From: Oscillospiraceae bacterium
GTDB lineage: Bacteria > Bacillota > Clostridia > Oscillospirales > Ruminococcaceae
Direction: 5' to 3'
Assembly: GCA_017438745.1 (NCBI GenBank)
Contig: JAFRUS010000107.1
Span: forward strand, 1-64,000
DNA: 64,000 nucleotides
A model generated the notes under the pieces. It saw nothing but the letters and a program-made list of their open reading frames with translations. It was not told the DNA's origin and made no database searches. The translations under genes and the position numbers were made by a program. Positions 1-9,227 of this stretch are shown here, in pieces (within the stretch, counting starts at the first letter, position 1; each line of letters starts with the position of its first letter).

Positions 1-2
1 AA

Positions 3-27
3 GTAAAAAAACAACCCCTTTAGGGGT
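3..27 (-). terminator. Rho-independent terminator (minus strand)
   Basis: A short stem ACCCC/GGGGT with loop TTTA lies at 14-27. Read on the minus strand it is followed by a run of T residues (complement of the A-run at 5-11). It is the last of four hairpins after the nuclease domain of the GTPase-NYN gene and is the most plausible transcription stop. Confidence 0.6.
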
Positions 28-29
28 AA

Positions 30-136
30 CTGAGAATGAAATGCGGTTGGCAGTCCTATTCTCAGCCCACTTAAGGGGCAGGTCAGTAGCAGGCCCTTAT
101 AGGGCCAGTACAAACCACCCGTTTAACGGGTGGTTT
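30..136 (-). other. Series of hairpins in the 3' trailer of the GTPase-NYN gene
   Basis: Three inverted repeats lie in a row: CCACCC/GGGTGG (113-135), GGCCC/GGGCC (92-106) and CTGAGAAT/ATTCTCAG (30-37 with 58-65). The first two overlap the last codons of the gene ending at 83; the third lies just after the stop. They may be stacked terminators or a small structured 3' RNA. I do not recognise a known RNA family. Confidence 0.35.
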
Positions 137-2719
137 TGATTTGGTATTTTCTTTTATATACTCTTCGATTCTCCTGTTAGCGATTTTCACTTCTTCATAG
201 AGTTCCGAAGCTGAAACACGGAAGGCTCCGTTTCCAAGTATGATCATCTGTTCAGCTCCGTCTGAAGTAGCAACTCTGACACGGTGTTCCTTACTCAGAT
301 CATGTGATGCCTTCTCAATGTAAGTATCAGCAGTTTCTGATTCCTTGGTGTAGACAACGCTTATGTTGCCCATCTTCTCGACTTCACGTACTTGCCCTTT
401 GACCTTGTAAGCATCGAATACGACAATGACTTCGCAGCCGAAAATTCCCTGATAATTACTCATGGTATTGATAAGCATGCTTCTGGCAAGATCAAGATTA
501 GTCTTTGAAATATCTCTGAGCTCATCCCACGCAAAGATGATGTTGTACCCGTCCACAAGAAGATATTCCGGACCCTGCGGCAGCGGCTTTGCCTTGAACT
601 TCACTGAAGAATCCTTTATCTCCTTCTTGGTCCTGAATGAGTTGCGGGGACGATCGCCTCCGGCTGGCTTGCCATATGCCATCTCGAAGATAGCCATAAG
701 TTCCTTGTCCTGATCGGCACCGTCGTGGAACCGGTTCACTGTCCTTCCTGCAGATGGAGATACCTCTTCATCTTCCGAAGAACGTACCTTACCGTAGTTA
801 AGACCGTCTATTCCAGGCAGATGCATATGTTCACCGATTTCGTTCCATTTTACAACGAAACCTGAACCGTTTTCGCAGAAAACAGAATCGGCTGAGTTTT
901 CAACATCACTCTCGGCATTGTAATTCATTTTTTCTATGATCTCTTCAGCATTGTGACACGGTGCATAACCACTCAGAGAGCACGAGAATATTCCCTTGCC
1001 GTGAGTATAGCCGAGAACATCAGTATGATAATCACGTACAGATGCCACCGGCGCCCTGCCCTTCAGAAGTGAAGTGTCACCCAGTGTCTCCGGAGATGAA
1101 AATTCACATCCCATCGCAGTCAGATCCGAGATAGCTCTGCCCACAAATTCATTTGGAACTTCAAGGGTGTATTCGTACCACGGTTCAAGCAGAACGCTTT
1201 CAGCATACATAAGTCCGTTACGTACTGCACGATAGGTCGCCTGACGGAAATCTCCGCCCTCAGTGTGCTTCAGATGCGCCCTGCCGGAAACGACAGTTAT
1301 CTTCATGTCAGTAAGCGGAGAACCGGTCAGCACGCCTAAGTGAGTCTTCTCGTTAAGATGCGTAAGAACAAGCCTCTGCCAGTTCTTATCGAGCACTTCC
1401 TCACGGCAGTCGGTATCAAACACCATTCCGCTTCCCGGCTCACCCGGTTCAAGAAGAAGGTGAACCTCAGCATAGTGGCGCAGAGGTTCGTAATGACCAA
1501 CACCCTCAGCTTTCGTTCTTATGGTTTCCTTGTATGCAATGTTTCCGTGAACAAAATCTACTTTAAAATGGAAACGTTCATCAAGCAGAGTCTTAAGAAT
1601 ATCCAGCTGCATCTCGCCCATTACCTGAACGTGGATCTCCTTAAGCTGCTCGCTCCAGATAACATGAAGCTTCGGATCTTCGCTTTCAAGTTTTCTGAAA
1701 GCATTAAGAGCCTCAGAAATGTTCACATCATCAGCCAGATCAGCCTTATAGGTAAGTACCGGCTCAAAGAAGTCAGAAACGGAATCTTCCACGGTTCCGA
1801 TACCCTGACCGGGATATGTCTCATCAAGTCCTGTTGCAGCAACGATCATTCCCTGAACGGCCTCATCTACAGGCTGGAACTTAAGTCCGGAATAGACACG
1901 GAGACGACTTATCTTCTGCTCACCGATCATATCACGTACACGAAGTTTACCGCCTGTTATCTTCATGTGAGTGAGCCTGTTACCCTGCTCGTCCTCACTT
2001 ATCTTGAAAACCCTTGCTCCGAGGTCTTCTGTTTCAGACGGAGCTTCAGTAAATCTGTCAATGGCTTTCAGAAAAGCATCAACACCATCAAGCTTCAGCG
2101 CTGAACCGAAGAAACACGGAAAGATCTTTCTTTCCTTAATACATCTTATCAGATCACTGTCATCAAAAGTCTCACCGTCGAAGAATTTCTGCATAAGAAC
2201 TTCATCATGAGACGCTGCTTCTTCCATAAACTCTTCCGAATCAAGATCCTTGTCGAAACGGCAGCAGGAATCATCAAGTTTCTTCTTAGCGTCAGCAATA
2301 AGATTATCCCTGTTTGTTCCCGGAAGATCCATCTTGTTTATAAACACGAACACAGGGATGCTGTAACGTTCGAGCAGCTTCCACAGAGTACGTGTATGGT
2401 TCTGTACACCGTCTGAGCCGTTGATCACAAGGACTGCATAGTCAAGCACCTGAAGCGTCCTTTCGGTCTCGGCTGAAAAATCGATGTGTCCGGGAGTATC
2501 GAGAAGAGTTATTTCAGTATCATTAAGGTGGATAACGGCCTGTTTTGAGAAAACAGTGATGCCGCGTTCCTTTTCAACATTACTTGTATCGAGAAAAGAG
2601 GTCTTATGATCAACACGTCCCAGTTTTCTTATGTCTCCGGAACTGTAAAGCAGCCCCTCCGACAAACTGGTCTTGCCTGAGTCAACGTGCGCAAGGATTC
2701 CGACAACAAGCCTTTTCAT
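83..2719 (-). CDS. TetM/EF-G-like translational GTPase fused to a Rae1/YacP-like NYN nuclease domain
   Basis: A protein of about 878 residues. The N-terminal part is a translation GTPase of the ribosomal-protection (TetM/TetO) branch: G1 AHVDSGKT (10-17), RGIT (52-55), DTPGH (74-78) and NKMD (128-131), followed by EF-G domain II, IV and V-like sequence. After a linker, residues about 717-856 form a second domain with the YacP/Rae1 NYN signature: LLVDGYN, VVFDA, ETADTYIE and ATSD, whose aspartates would bind the catalytic metal. Rae1 of Bacillus subtilis is known to cleave mRNA in the ribosomal A site, so the fusion would bring a GTPase and a nuclease to the same place on the ribosome (inference). 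I start at the ATG at 2719, preceded by AAGGAG eight bases away, not at an upstream in-frame start. Whether it gives tetracycline resistance cannot be told; it may be a housekeeping ribosome factor. It is separated from ispH-rpsA by a terminator. Confidence 0.85.
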   Translation of the reverse strand: MKRLVVGILAHVDSGKTSLSEGLLYSSGDIRKLGRVDHKTSFLDTSNVEKERGITVFSKQAVIHLNDTEITLLDTPGHIDFSAETERTLQVLDYAVLVINGSDGVQNHTRTLWKLLERYSIPVFVFINKMDLPGTNRDNLIADAKKKLDDSCCRFDKDLDSEEFMEEAASHDEVLMQKFFDGETFDDSDLIRCIKERKIFPCFFGSALKLDGVDAFLKAIDRFTEAPSETEDLGARVFKISEDEQGNRLTHMKITGGKLRVRDMIGEQKISRLRVYSGLKFQPVDEAVQGMIVAATGLDETYPGQGIGTVEDSVSDFFEPVLTYKADLADDVNISEALNAFRKLESEDPKLHVIWSEQLKEIHVQVMGEMQLDILKTLLDERFHFKVDFVHGNIAYKETIRTKAEGVGHYEPLRHYAEVHLLLEPGEPGSGMVFDTDCREEVLDKNWQRLVLTHLNEKTHLGVLTGSPLTDMKITVVSGRAHLKHTEGGDFRQATYRAVRNGLMYAESVLLEPWYEYTLEVPNEFVGRAISDLTAMGCEFSSPETLGDTSLLKGRAPVASVRDYHTDVLGYTHGKGIFSCSLSGYAPCHNAEEIIEKMNYNAESDVENSADSVFCENGSGFVVKWNEIGEHMHLPGIDGLNYGKVRSSEDEEVSPSAGRTVNRFHDGADQDKELMAIFEMAYGKPAGGDRPRNSFRTKKEIKDSSVKFKAKPLPQGPEYLLVDGYNIIFAWDELRDISKTNLDLARSMLINTMSNYQGIFGCEVIVVFDAYKVKGQVREVEKMGNISVVYTKESETADTYIEKASHDLSKEHRVRVATSDGAEQMIILGNGAFRVSASELYEEVKIANRRIEEYIKENTKSKPPVKRVVCTGPIRACY

Positions 2720-2740
2720 TTTTCCCGCTCCTTTATATAA

Positions 2741-2776
2741 AAATACTCCGGACCCAAAATGGATATGGGTCCGGAG
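2741..2776 (-). terminator. Terminator after ispH-S1 gene
   Basis: CTCCGGACCC (2746-2755) pairs perfectly with GGGTCCGGAG (2767-2776). On the minus strand the stem is followed by TATTTTTATAT. It lies between the end of the IspH-S1 gene and the ribosome binding site of the GTPase-NYN gene, so it may attenuate or end transcription from upstream. Confidence 0.8.
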
Positions 2777-2813
2777 AAACAGATTCAAAGAACTTTATTT
2801 AATGATCTTTAAA

Positions 2814-4763
2814 TTATTCGTTTTCAGCATCTTCAGCTTCGTCTTCTGAAAGAAGAGCACGCATTGAGAGGCTTACACGCTTGTTATCGATATCACATTC
2901 TGTGATCTTAGCTTCAACTTCCTGACCGATTGAGAGAACGTCCTTAACGTTTTCAACTCTCTGGTTAGCGATCTGTGAGATGTGGATAAGACCGTCAACA
3001 CCGTCGATGATGCTAGCGAAAGCACCGAATGGTGTGATTGAAACGATTGTAGCCTTAACTACATCACCGATCTTGTAAGAATCAGCGAACTTCTGCCATG
3101 GGTTGTCTTCAGCCTTCTTATAGCCGAGTGAGATTCTGCCAGTTTCCTGGTTGAGTTCCTTGATGTAAACTTCAAGTGTGTCGCCAACCTTAACAACTTC
3201 TGATGGGTGCTTGATTCTCTTCCATGAGAGTTCTGAAACGTGAACCATACCGTCGATTCCGCCGAGGTCAACGAATGCACCATAGTTAGTGATTGACTTA
3301 ACTTCACCCTTGTATGTCTTGCCGATTTCTGCATCTTCCCAGAACTTCTTCTGAGCTTCTTCTCTTGCAGCCTTGGCAACGAGCTTGATAGAACCAACGG
3401 CTCTTCTTCTCTGTGGGATAACGTCGATAAGCTTGAGAGTAACCTTCTGCTTAACGAGCTTCTCGATGTCTTCGTCACGGCCGAGACCTGTCTGTGAAGC
3501 AGGTACGAATACGCCGATGCCGTCAACGAGAACGATAACGCCGCCCTTAACAGCTCTCTGAACTGTACCTTCGAGGATCTTTTCTTCTTCCATAGCCTTA
3601 ACTATGTTGTCGAAGCCAACCATTTCGTCAACTTTCTTCTTTGAGAGAGTTGCAATACCGTCCTGGTCGTTGATCTTGATTACTACGAGGTCAACAACGT
3701 CGCCTACGCTTACTACATCTTCAGGCTTCTTTGTCGGATCGCTTGAAAGCTCAGAAGCGCTGATGAAGCCTGTATGCTTAGTTCCGATGTCAACAGTTGC
3801 TTCAGAATTGTTAACAGCAACAATGGTTCCCTTGATCCTTTCACCTGTATGTATTTTCTTGAAGGACTGTTCAAGTGCCTCCGCGAAGTTAATTTCCTCT
3901 TCCTGATTTTTCTGGATTTCGCTCATTTTTAGAATAACCTCCTTAATTATATAAGCCGGTGTGGATGCTCCGGCTGTGACACCAATCTCAGACGCGCCTG
4001 TCAGATCAATATCATAGAGTTCATCGGAATTCTCTATGTGATAAGACGGACAATACCTGCTGCAAACATTGAATAGCTTGATCGTATTGGAACTGTGTTT
4101 TCCACCGATCACGATCATTACATCTGAACGTTTAGCCAGTTCGATAGCCGCTGTCTGTCTGTCCGACGTGGCGTTACAAATCGTATCGAAAACCTCAGTC
4201 ACATCTTTGAAGGTATCCGGAATAATGTCAACACATTTATTCCACACTATTATATTATACGTGGTTTGAGACACAATTGCAACCTTTTTTTTCAAAAAAC
4301 CGATTTTTTTTTGAAATATTTCTTTGAGTTCCTCTTCATTGGCAAATACATAGCATTCACCTACACAATGTTTAACAATTGCGTCAACTTCTGGATGATT
4401 TGCATCTCCAGCAATAAGTACCACTTTCCCTTGTTCTGACTGTTCTTTTACTATTTTATGAATTCTTGCTACAAAAGGACATGTAGCATCAATATATTCA
4501 TTTCCCATTTCATTTAGCTGATCATAGATACATCTGCCAACTCCATGAGACCTGAGTATTAATCTTTCGTCACTTTGAAGCTCAGAAAGCTCATTTACTA
4601 TTCTGACGCCTTTTGATTCAAGTTCAGCGACAACGTCCTTGTTATGGATGATAGGACCGAAAGTTGCCACCTTTCCGCCTTTTTCGATCTCAGCATAGAC
4701 CATTTTCACTGCACGGTCAACGCCGAAACAGAAACCTGCTGACTTTGCTACTTCAATTCCCAT
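2814..4763 (-). CDS. ispH-rpsA: Bifunctional 4-hydroxy-3-methylbut-2-enyl diphosphate reductase / ribosomal protein S1
   Basis: A 649-residue fusion. Residues 1 to about 285 are IspH (LytB), the iron-sulfur enzyme of the last step of the MEP isoprenoid pathway. The three cluster cysteines are C12 (GFCFGV), C95 (ATCPF) and C196 (TICNAT). Residues about 300-640 hold four S1 RNA-binding repeats with the usual GAFV/GVDGMVHVSEL and RISLG-type motifs, so this half acts as an S1-like protein on mRNA and the 30S subunit. The fusion is known from many Clostridia and is not a sequencing artefact. The gene starts one base after the plsC stop and belongs to the cmk-plsC-ispH operon. Confidence 0.95.
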   Translation of the reverse strand: MGIEVAKSAGFCFGVDRAVKMVYAEIEKGGKVATFGPIIHNKDVVAELESKGVRIVNELSELQSDERLILRSHGVGRCIYDQLNEMGNEYIDATCPFVARIHKIVKEQSEQGKVVLIAGDANHPEVDAIVKHCVGECYVFANEEELKEIFQKKIGFLKKKVAIVSQTTYNIIVWNKCVDIIPDTFKDVTEVFDTICNATSDRQTAAIELAKRSDVMIVIGGKHSSNTIKLFNVCSRYCPSYHIENSDELYDIDLTGASEIGVTAGASTPAYIIKEVILKMSEIQKNQEEEINFAEALEQSFKKIHTGERIKGTIVAVNNSEATVDIGTKHTGFISASELSSDPTKKPEDVVSVGDVVDLVVIKINDQDGIATLSKKKVDEMVGFDNIVKAMEEEKILEGTVQRAVKGGVIVLVDGIGVFVPASQTGLGRDEDIEKLVKQKVTLKLIDVIPQRRRAVGSIKLVAKAAREEAQKKFWEDAEIGKTYKGEVKSITNYGAFVDLGGIDGMVHVSELSWKRIKHPSEVVKVGDTLEVYIKELNQETGRISLGYKKAEDNPWQKFADSYKIGDVVKATIVSITPFGAFASIIDGVDGLIHISQIANQRVENVKDVLSIGQEVEAKITECDIDNKRVSLSMRALLSEDEAEDAENE

Positions 4764-4764
4764 A

Positions 4765-5361
4765 TTACTTCTCCACCAGTTCAGTTATAGCGTCCATAAT
4801 CGTGAGCTTCAGCATTTTAAGCTCTCTTGGATGCGGTGTTTCGCTGATCTTAAGCTGTTCCGGACTGATTGGTTTTCCGTAGCGTACGGTTACTTTTGTT
4901 CCGAAATGAAGCTTTCCCTCGTAGGCAATACCAACCGGTAATACCGGAACGCCAGCTCTGGCTGCAATAAGTGCAACACCGGTCTTTCCACGTCCGACTT
5001 TTCCGTCCTTTGAACGCGATCCCTCAGGGAATATCGCTAGGTTCTTACCTTCTTTCAGCTTACCGACAGCTGTATCGATTATTCCGTCATCTCCTGCACC
5101 GCGTCGTACAGGAAAGGCACCGAAGAAACGGATAAGTGCTGAAAACAGAGGATTCTTGAAAAGCTCTTCCTTCGCCATAAAGCAACATGGTCTTTTTATC
5201 TTAAGCGAAAGCAGTACCGGATCAGCATATGATCTGTGATTGCAGGCAACCACGAAAGTCCCGTCCTTCGGGTCAGGTATATTCTCCACACCTTCGAAGC
5301 TTACCCTGTACCAGATCTTATAGGCAAGTATCGCTCCGCGGCGTACTATTCCGTATAACAA
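4765..5361 (-). CDS. plsC: 1-acyl-sn-glycerol-3-phosphate acyltransferase
   Basis: A 198-residue membrane-associated acyltransferase that makes phosphatidic acid from lysophosphatidic acid. The catalytic HX4D motif is NHRSYAD (H42, D47), and FPEGSRS (111-117) is the glycerophosphate-binding motif. Length fits the short bacterial PlsC class. It is placed between cmk (3 bases upstream) and ispH-rpsA (1 base downstream); cmk-plsC-ispH-rpsA is a conserved order in Clostridia. Confidence 0.93.
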   Translation of the reverse strand: MLYGIVRRGAILAYKIWYRVSFEGVENIPDPKDGTFVVACNHRSYADPVLLSLKIKRPCCFMAKEELFKNPLFSALIRFFGAFPVRRGAGDDGIIDTAVGKLKEGKNLAIFPEGSRSKDGKVGRGKTGVALIAARAGVPVLPVGIAYEGKLHFGTKVTVRYGKPISPEQLKISETPHPRELKMLKLTIMDAITELVEK

Positions 5362-5364
5362 GGT

Positions 5365-6036
5365 TTACGCCTCCTTTGCCTCAGTTTCCTTTATCATCTT
5401 CTCGAGAAGCGCAATTACCTCTTCGATAGTCATTTCTGTTGTATCTACAAGAACTGCGTCATCAGCCTGCTTAAGAGGTGAAACTGCGCGGTTCATGTCG
5501 TTTTCATCACGCTTTATTATGTCAGCAAGAATACTCTCAAAAGTTACACCTTCAGTGTCCTTAAGTTCAGCAAATCTTCTTCTTGCTCTTTCCTCAGCAC
5601 TTGCTGTGAGGAAGATCTTGAGCTGTGCATCAGGGAGAACTACTGTGCCGATGTCACGGCCGTCCATGATGATGTTGTTTTCAGCAGCGATCTTCTTCTG
5701 AAGATCAAAAAGGAAAGCTCTTACCTCAGGAATAGCTGATACCTTTGAAGCAGCCATTGATACCTCAGGAGTTCTGATCTTTCCTGAAACGTCGTTGCCC
5801 TGTGAAATAACTTTCTGCTGGCCTTCGCTGTAGGCAAGTTTTATTTCAAGTCCGTCAAGAAGTGCAACTACTGCAGCGCTGTCGTCAGGTGAAACGCCCT
5901 TTTCAAGTGTGTAGTGTGCAACAGCACGGTAGAGAGCTCCTGTGTCAACGTAAATATATCCTGTGTCCTTTGCAACTGCCTTTGCTATTGAACTTTTGCC
6001 TGCACCTGCAGGTCCGTCGATGGCAACATTTATCAT
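5365..6036 (-). CDS. cmk: Cytidylate kinase
   Basis: A 223-residue (d)CMP kinase. It phosphorylates CMP and dCMP with ATP. The P-loop is GPAGAGKSS (8-16), and DGRDIGTVV is the CMP-binding motif of the family. RRFAEL-type sequence forms the lid, with KRDENDMNR following. It begins a tight three-gene operon with plsC and ispH-rpsA. A MITE-like element separates it from the flavoprotein gene upstream. Confidence 0.95.
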   Translation of the reverse strand: MINVAIDGPAGAGKSSIAKAVAKDTGYIYVDTGALYRAVAHYTLEKGVSPDDSAAVVALLDGLEIKLAYSEGQQKVISQGNDVSGKIRTPEVSMAASKVSAIPEVRAFLFDLQKKIAAENNIIMDGRDIGTVVLPDAQLKIFLTASAEERARRRFAELKDTEGVTFESILADIIKRDENDMNRAVSPLKQADDAVLVDTTEMTIEEVIALLEKMIKETEAKEA

Positions 6037-6063
6037 TTTAATATACCTCTTTTCTGATTATTT

Positions 6064-6174
6064 TAAGGAAACACTCATCAAATCCGAAATCCTGCTTCGC
6101 CGGATTTCGGAATGGGTGATTTGCGGGGCATCGCCCCGTGCCCCACGCTGTTTTATAAATAAATCAGCGTTTCC
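6064..6174. repeat. MITE-like element, copy 1
   Basis: About 111 bp between the flavoprotein stop and cmk. The ends are inverted: TTAAGGAAACACT on the left and CAGCGTTTCCC on the right. Inside are a hairpin with loop region GCTTCGCC, a GGGGC/GCCCC stem and the arms of an ATAAATCAGCG motif. The same design recurs at 22671, 26951, 32628 and 40837. Confidence 0.75.
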
Positions 6175-7395
6175 CTATATATTCATTCCGGCAGTATATC
6201 CTGTCGAAAATGCTATCTGAAGATTGAATCCGCCTGTATAGCCGTCCACATCGATGACTTCACCGGCAAAGAACAGACCGCTGACTATTTTTGACTCCAT
6301 GGTTTTCGGGTCTATCTCTTTGATGCTGACGCCGCCGCTGGTGACTATCGCCTCTTCAACAGGACGGAAGTCGGTGACATTCAGTCTGAAGTCCTTGAGA
6401 AGCTTTACAAGGCCTTTACGCTGTTCCTTGGAGATCTGTCCGGCTTTTATTACGGAAGATATACCGGAACGCTTTACTATGACCGGTATCATTTTTGACG
6501 GAAGAAGTTTTACAAGAACACTTTTAAACTCCGCAGAAGACATTTCGGTAAAGTCGCGGAGAAGTCTTTTGTCAAGCTTTTCCTCGTCAAGTCCCGGTTT
6601 TAAATCAATTGAAATAACATATCTGCCGCGTTCCATTTTCCTTATTCTCGAACTTGCCGTCAGAACCAGCGGACCAGTTACTCCGTAATTCATGAAGGAC
6701 ATCTCGCCAAGTTCGCTGTATATCTTTTTATTCCCGTCATAAAGAGTGAGTGTTACGTTTTTTAACGCCAGTCCGCTCATTTTTTCGCAGAAATCGTCCG
6801 CAGTCTCAAGAGGAACAAGCGAAGGGACTACAGGAGTGACCGTGTGCCCCGTTTCTGCGGCAAACCGGTATCCGTCCCCGGTGGAGCCTGTAAGCGGATA
6901 GGAAGCGCCTCCTGTGGCTACAAGCACTGTCTGTGCATTGTGTTCTCCCTTGTCGGTCCTTACGCCGCAGCAGACACCGTCCTCGACGATTATCTCCTTT
7001 ACTGTCTCGTGTACAAGCTTTACACCCGCCTTTTTCATTTCACGGTCAAGGGCTGAAACTATATCGGCAGCCTTGTCCGAAACGGGAAAAACTCTGTTTC
7101 CGCGCTCAACCTTTAGCGGTACGCCTGCATTTTCAAAGAAATCCATAACGTCCTGCGGAGTAAAGGCTGAAAAAGAACTGTACATAAATCTGCTGTTGAC
7201 CGGAACGTTTTCCATGAATTCATCACGGGTACAGAAATTTGTGACATTGCATCTGCCCTTGCCGGTTATGCGGAGTTTTTTGCCGATACGGTCGTTCTTT
7301 TCGAAAACAGCCACTTTCCTGCCGGCACGTGCTGCTGTAATGGCAGCCATCATACCGGCTGCACCGGCACCTATGATTATACTGTCAAATCTCAA
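6175..7395 (-). CDS. HI0933/BaiN-like FAD-dependent oxidoreductase
   Basis: About 406 residues. The N-terminus is an FAD-binding Rossmann motif, GAGAAGMMAA, and GKGRCNVTN is a family signature of the HI0933/YhiN group. A C-terminal segment, VDGYTGGFNLQIAFSTG, completes the FAD site. I place the start at a TTG at 7395, because AAGGGAGA lies seven bases upstream and the protein then starts MRFDSIIIGAG, as the family does; in-frame ATGs further up overlap the RpiR gene and lack a binding site. Members include the clostridial bile-acid reductase BaiN, but the substrate here is unknown. It is co-directional with rpiR (16-base gap). Confidence 0.85.
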   Translation of the reverse strand: MRFDSIIIGAGAAGMMAAITAARAGRKVAVFEKNDRIGKKLRITGKGRCNVTNFCTRDEFMENVPVNSRFMYSSFSAFTPQDVMDFFENAGVPLKVERGNRVFPVSDKAADIVSALDREMKKAGVKLVHETVKEIIVEDGVCCGVRTDKGEHNAQTVLVATGGASYPLTGSTGDGYRFAAETGHTVTPVVPSLVPLETADDFCEKMSGLALKNVTLTLYDGNKKIYSELGEMSFMNYGVTGPLVLTASSRIRKMERGRYVISIDLKPGLDEEKLDKRLLRDFTEMSSAEFKSVLVKLLPSKMIPVIVKRSGISSVIKAGQISKEQRKGLVKLLKDFRLNVTDFRPVEEAIVTSGGVSIKEIDPKTMESKIVSGLFFAGEVIDVDGYTGGFNLQIAFSTGYTAGMNI

Positions 7396-7411
7396 ATAAA
7401 TTCTCCCTTTG

Positions 7412-8281
7412 TCATCGGTCAGTTTTTTCGTAAACGTCGTACTCATCCCAGAGATGTTCGAGGGTCTCAAAGCTTCTGCCTATTTCCGCTTCCTTTTCAA
7501 GGCTTACCGCTGCAATAAGCGCATTAATAAGGCTTAAAGGAGCTGCCAGTGAATCGGCGAATGAGACCATGCCGCTTCCGGCTGTAAGCACATGCTTTGC
7601 GTTCTTCGCAATAGGAGAATGCTGACTGTCAGTCACAGCAATAGTCGTGGCCCCCTTTCCTGATGCGTACTCCATCGCAATATTCGTGTGCTTTGAATAT
7701 CTAGGGAAACTGATTCCTATTACAACGTCGTCCTCGCTTACACGGAAAAGGCGCTGAAGGATATCACTTGTGTCAATGTTATTGAGGAGTACCACTTCAT
7801 CAAAAATGATACTGAAGTAATAACGCAAAAATACCGCCAGGGCTGATGCACTCCTTGAAGCGACTATGTAGATCTTCTTTGCTTTGAGAATGGCATCCAC
7901 CGCACCGGCAAATGCTTCCCTGTCGCCGTTTTCCTTTGTCTGTCTGATAAGCTCGATGTCAAGGCTCATTACCTTGTCAAAAACATCGTTCTTGTCCATC
8001 TGGCTGCTTGCCAGCTCGATCCTCTGCACGGAAGTAAGCTTTGACTTCATTGCTGTCTTAAGATTATCCTGAAAACCCGGATAACCGTCAAAACCAAGTT
8101 CCATTGCAAAACGCACCACAGTAGATTCGCTTACACCTACAGTCTGACCAAGAGAAAGAGCCGTCATGAATGAGGCTTTCTGATAGTTTTCGAGTATGTA
8201 CTCGGCTATTTTTCTGTGTCCTTTTGACATGCTGCCGTAATTGTTTTTAATAGCTGCAAAAACATCAATACTGCTGCCCAT
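7412..8281 (-). CDS. MurR/RpiR family transcriptional regulator
   Basis: A 289-residue regulator. Residues 1 to about 77 are an RpiR-type helix-turn-helix (SESTVVRFAMELGFDGYPGF). A SIS sugar-phosphate binding domain follows (about 125-260, VASRSASALA, ISFPRYSKHT, VTDSQHSP). Such proteins sense phosphosugars such as MurNAc-6-P. No sugar operon is adjacent, so its targets are elsewhere or unknown. It starts one base after the metallo-hydrolase stop, in the same operon. Confidence 0.9.
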   Translation of the reverse strand: MGSSIDVFAAIKNNYGSMSKGHRKIAEYILENYQKASFMTALSLGQTVGVSESTVVRFAMELGFDGYPGFQDNLKTAMKSKLTSVQRIELASSQMDKNDVFDKVMSLDIELIRQTKENGDREAFAGAVDAILKAKKIYIVASRSASALAVFLRYYFSIIFDEVVLLNNIDTSDILQRLFRVSEDDVVIGISFPRYSKHTNIAMEYASGKGATTIAVTDSQHSPIAKNAKHVLTAGSGMVSFADSLAAPLSLINALIAAVSLEKEAEIGRSFETLEHLWDEYDVYEKTDR

Positions 8282-8282
8282 A

Positions 8283-9209
8283 TTATTTCTCCGCCTGTTC
8301 TTTATCTGCCGTTGTAAAGCAGATGGTTTTTCCGTCTGATTCAGCGATTATACTTCCCTGAAGATCTGTCCTGAATACACGGACTCCGTATTCACCGAGC
8401 CTTTTCATGACTGATCCCGACGGATGATTATATGAATTACCTGCCCCGCAGGATATGACTGCATATTCCGGTTTTACTATCTCCAGAAACTCACTTCCTG
8501 TAGATGTTGAACTTCCGTGATGTCCTGCCTTGAGAACATCGATATCTTCGAGAACACCGTTTTTCAGCATATCTGCCTCGCTTTCCGTTTCAGCATCACC
8601 TGTAAGCAGAAAGGTGTTGTTCCCGTGTGTAAGCTCGGTAACCACCGAGTAATTGTTTATTTCTTCGTAATCGCATGACGGAGCAAGCACTGACAGTTCT
8701 GAAACGTCAAGGTCAAACTCCATTCCCGGAAGGACTTCGGTCATCGTGATATCAGCTTCAGCCACATCCTTTTTCAGTTCACGCCATGCATAAAGATCAT
8801 CCTCAGTCTTTCCCGCTTCGGAAAAATGAGGTACAAGCACCGTTCCGGTCTCAAATGAACCAAGAACCGTTTCCACTCCTCCGGAATGATCGGAATGAGG
8901 ATGAGTAACAAGAAGGTAATCAATATGATCCACCTTCTGCGAAATAAGATATGACCGTACCTTCTGTCCGCCTTCTTTGTCACCGGTATCAATAAGAACT
9001 GTTCTGTCTCCGGATATGATCAGGGTGGAATCTCCCTGTCCAACATCGATGAAATGTACTGACAGCTCGGCCGAAGTAAATGCAGGAGACCGGAGTTTCA
9101 GGAAGACCATCATATCGTCATAAGACATAAATCCGAATGTATCGGATACTGCCATGAGAAGTATGATGAGGAGAGCCGAGACTACGAGGATCCTTTTAAA
9201 AATCTTCAT
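8283..9209 (-). CDS. ComEC/Rec2-like metallo-beta-lactamase-fold hydrolase, membrane anchored
   Basis: A 308-residue protein with one N-terminal membrane segment (about 7-27) and an extracytoplasmic MBL domain. VTHPHSDHSGG is the HxHxDH metal motif; LTGDAE and GHHGS are the later metal ligands. The domain resembles the C-terminal nuclease-like part of ComEC, but without its channel. Free-standing copies are common in Firmicutes and their substrate is unsettled (phosphodiester or nucleic acid is likely). It lies 18 bases after ftsK. Confidence 0.85.
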   Translation of the reverse strand: MKIFKRILVVSALLIILLMAVSDTFGFMSYDDMMVFLKLRSPAFTSAELSVHFIDVGQGDSTLIISGDRTVLIDTGDKEGGQKVRSYLISQKVDHIDYLLVTHPHSDHSGGVETVLGSFETGTVLVPHFSEAGKTEDDLYAWRELKKDVAEADITMTEVLPGMEFDLDVSELSVLAPSCDYEEINNYSVVTELTHGNNTFLLTGDAETESEADMLKNGVLEDIDVLKAGHHGSSTSTGSEFLEIVKPEYAVISCGAGNSYNHPSGSVMKRLGEYGVRVFRTDLQGSIIAESDGKTICFTTADKEQAEK

Positions 9210-9227
9210 TCTTTACTGTCCGCCGGA

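Noticed and set aside
1340..2104. 254-codon open frame opposite the GTPase-NYN gene
   Set aside because: It is antisense to a well-supported gene, lacks a ribosome binding site and has no recognisable domain.
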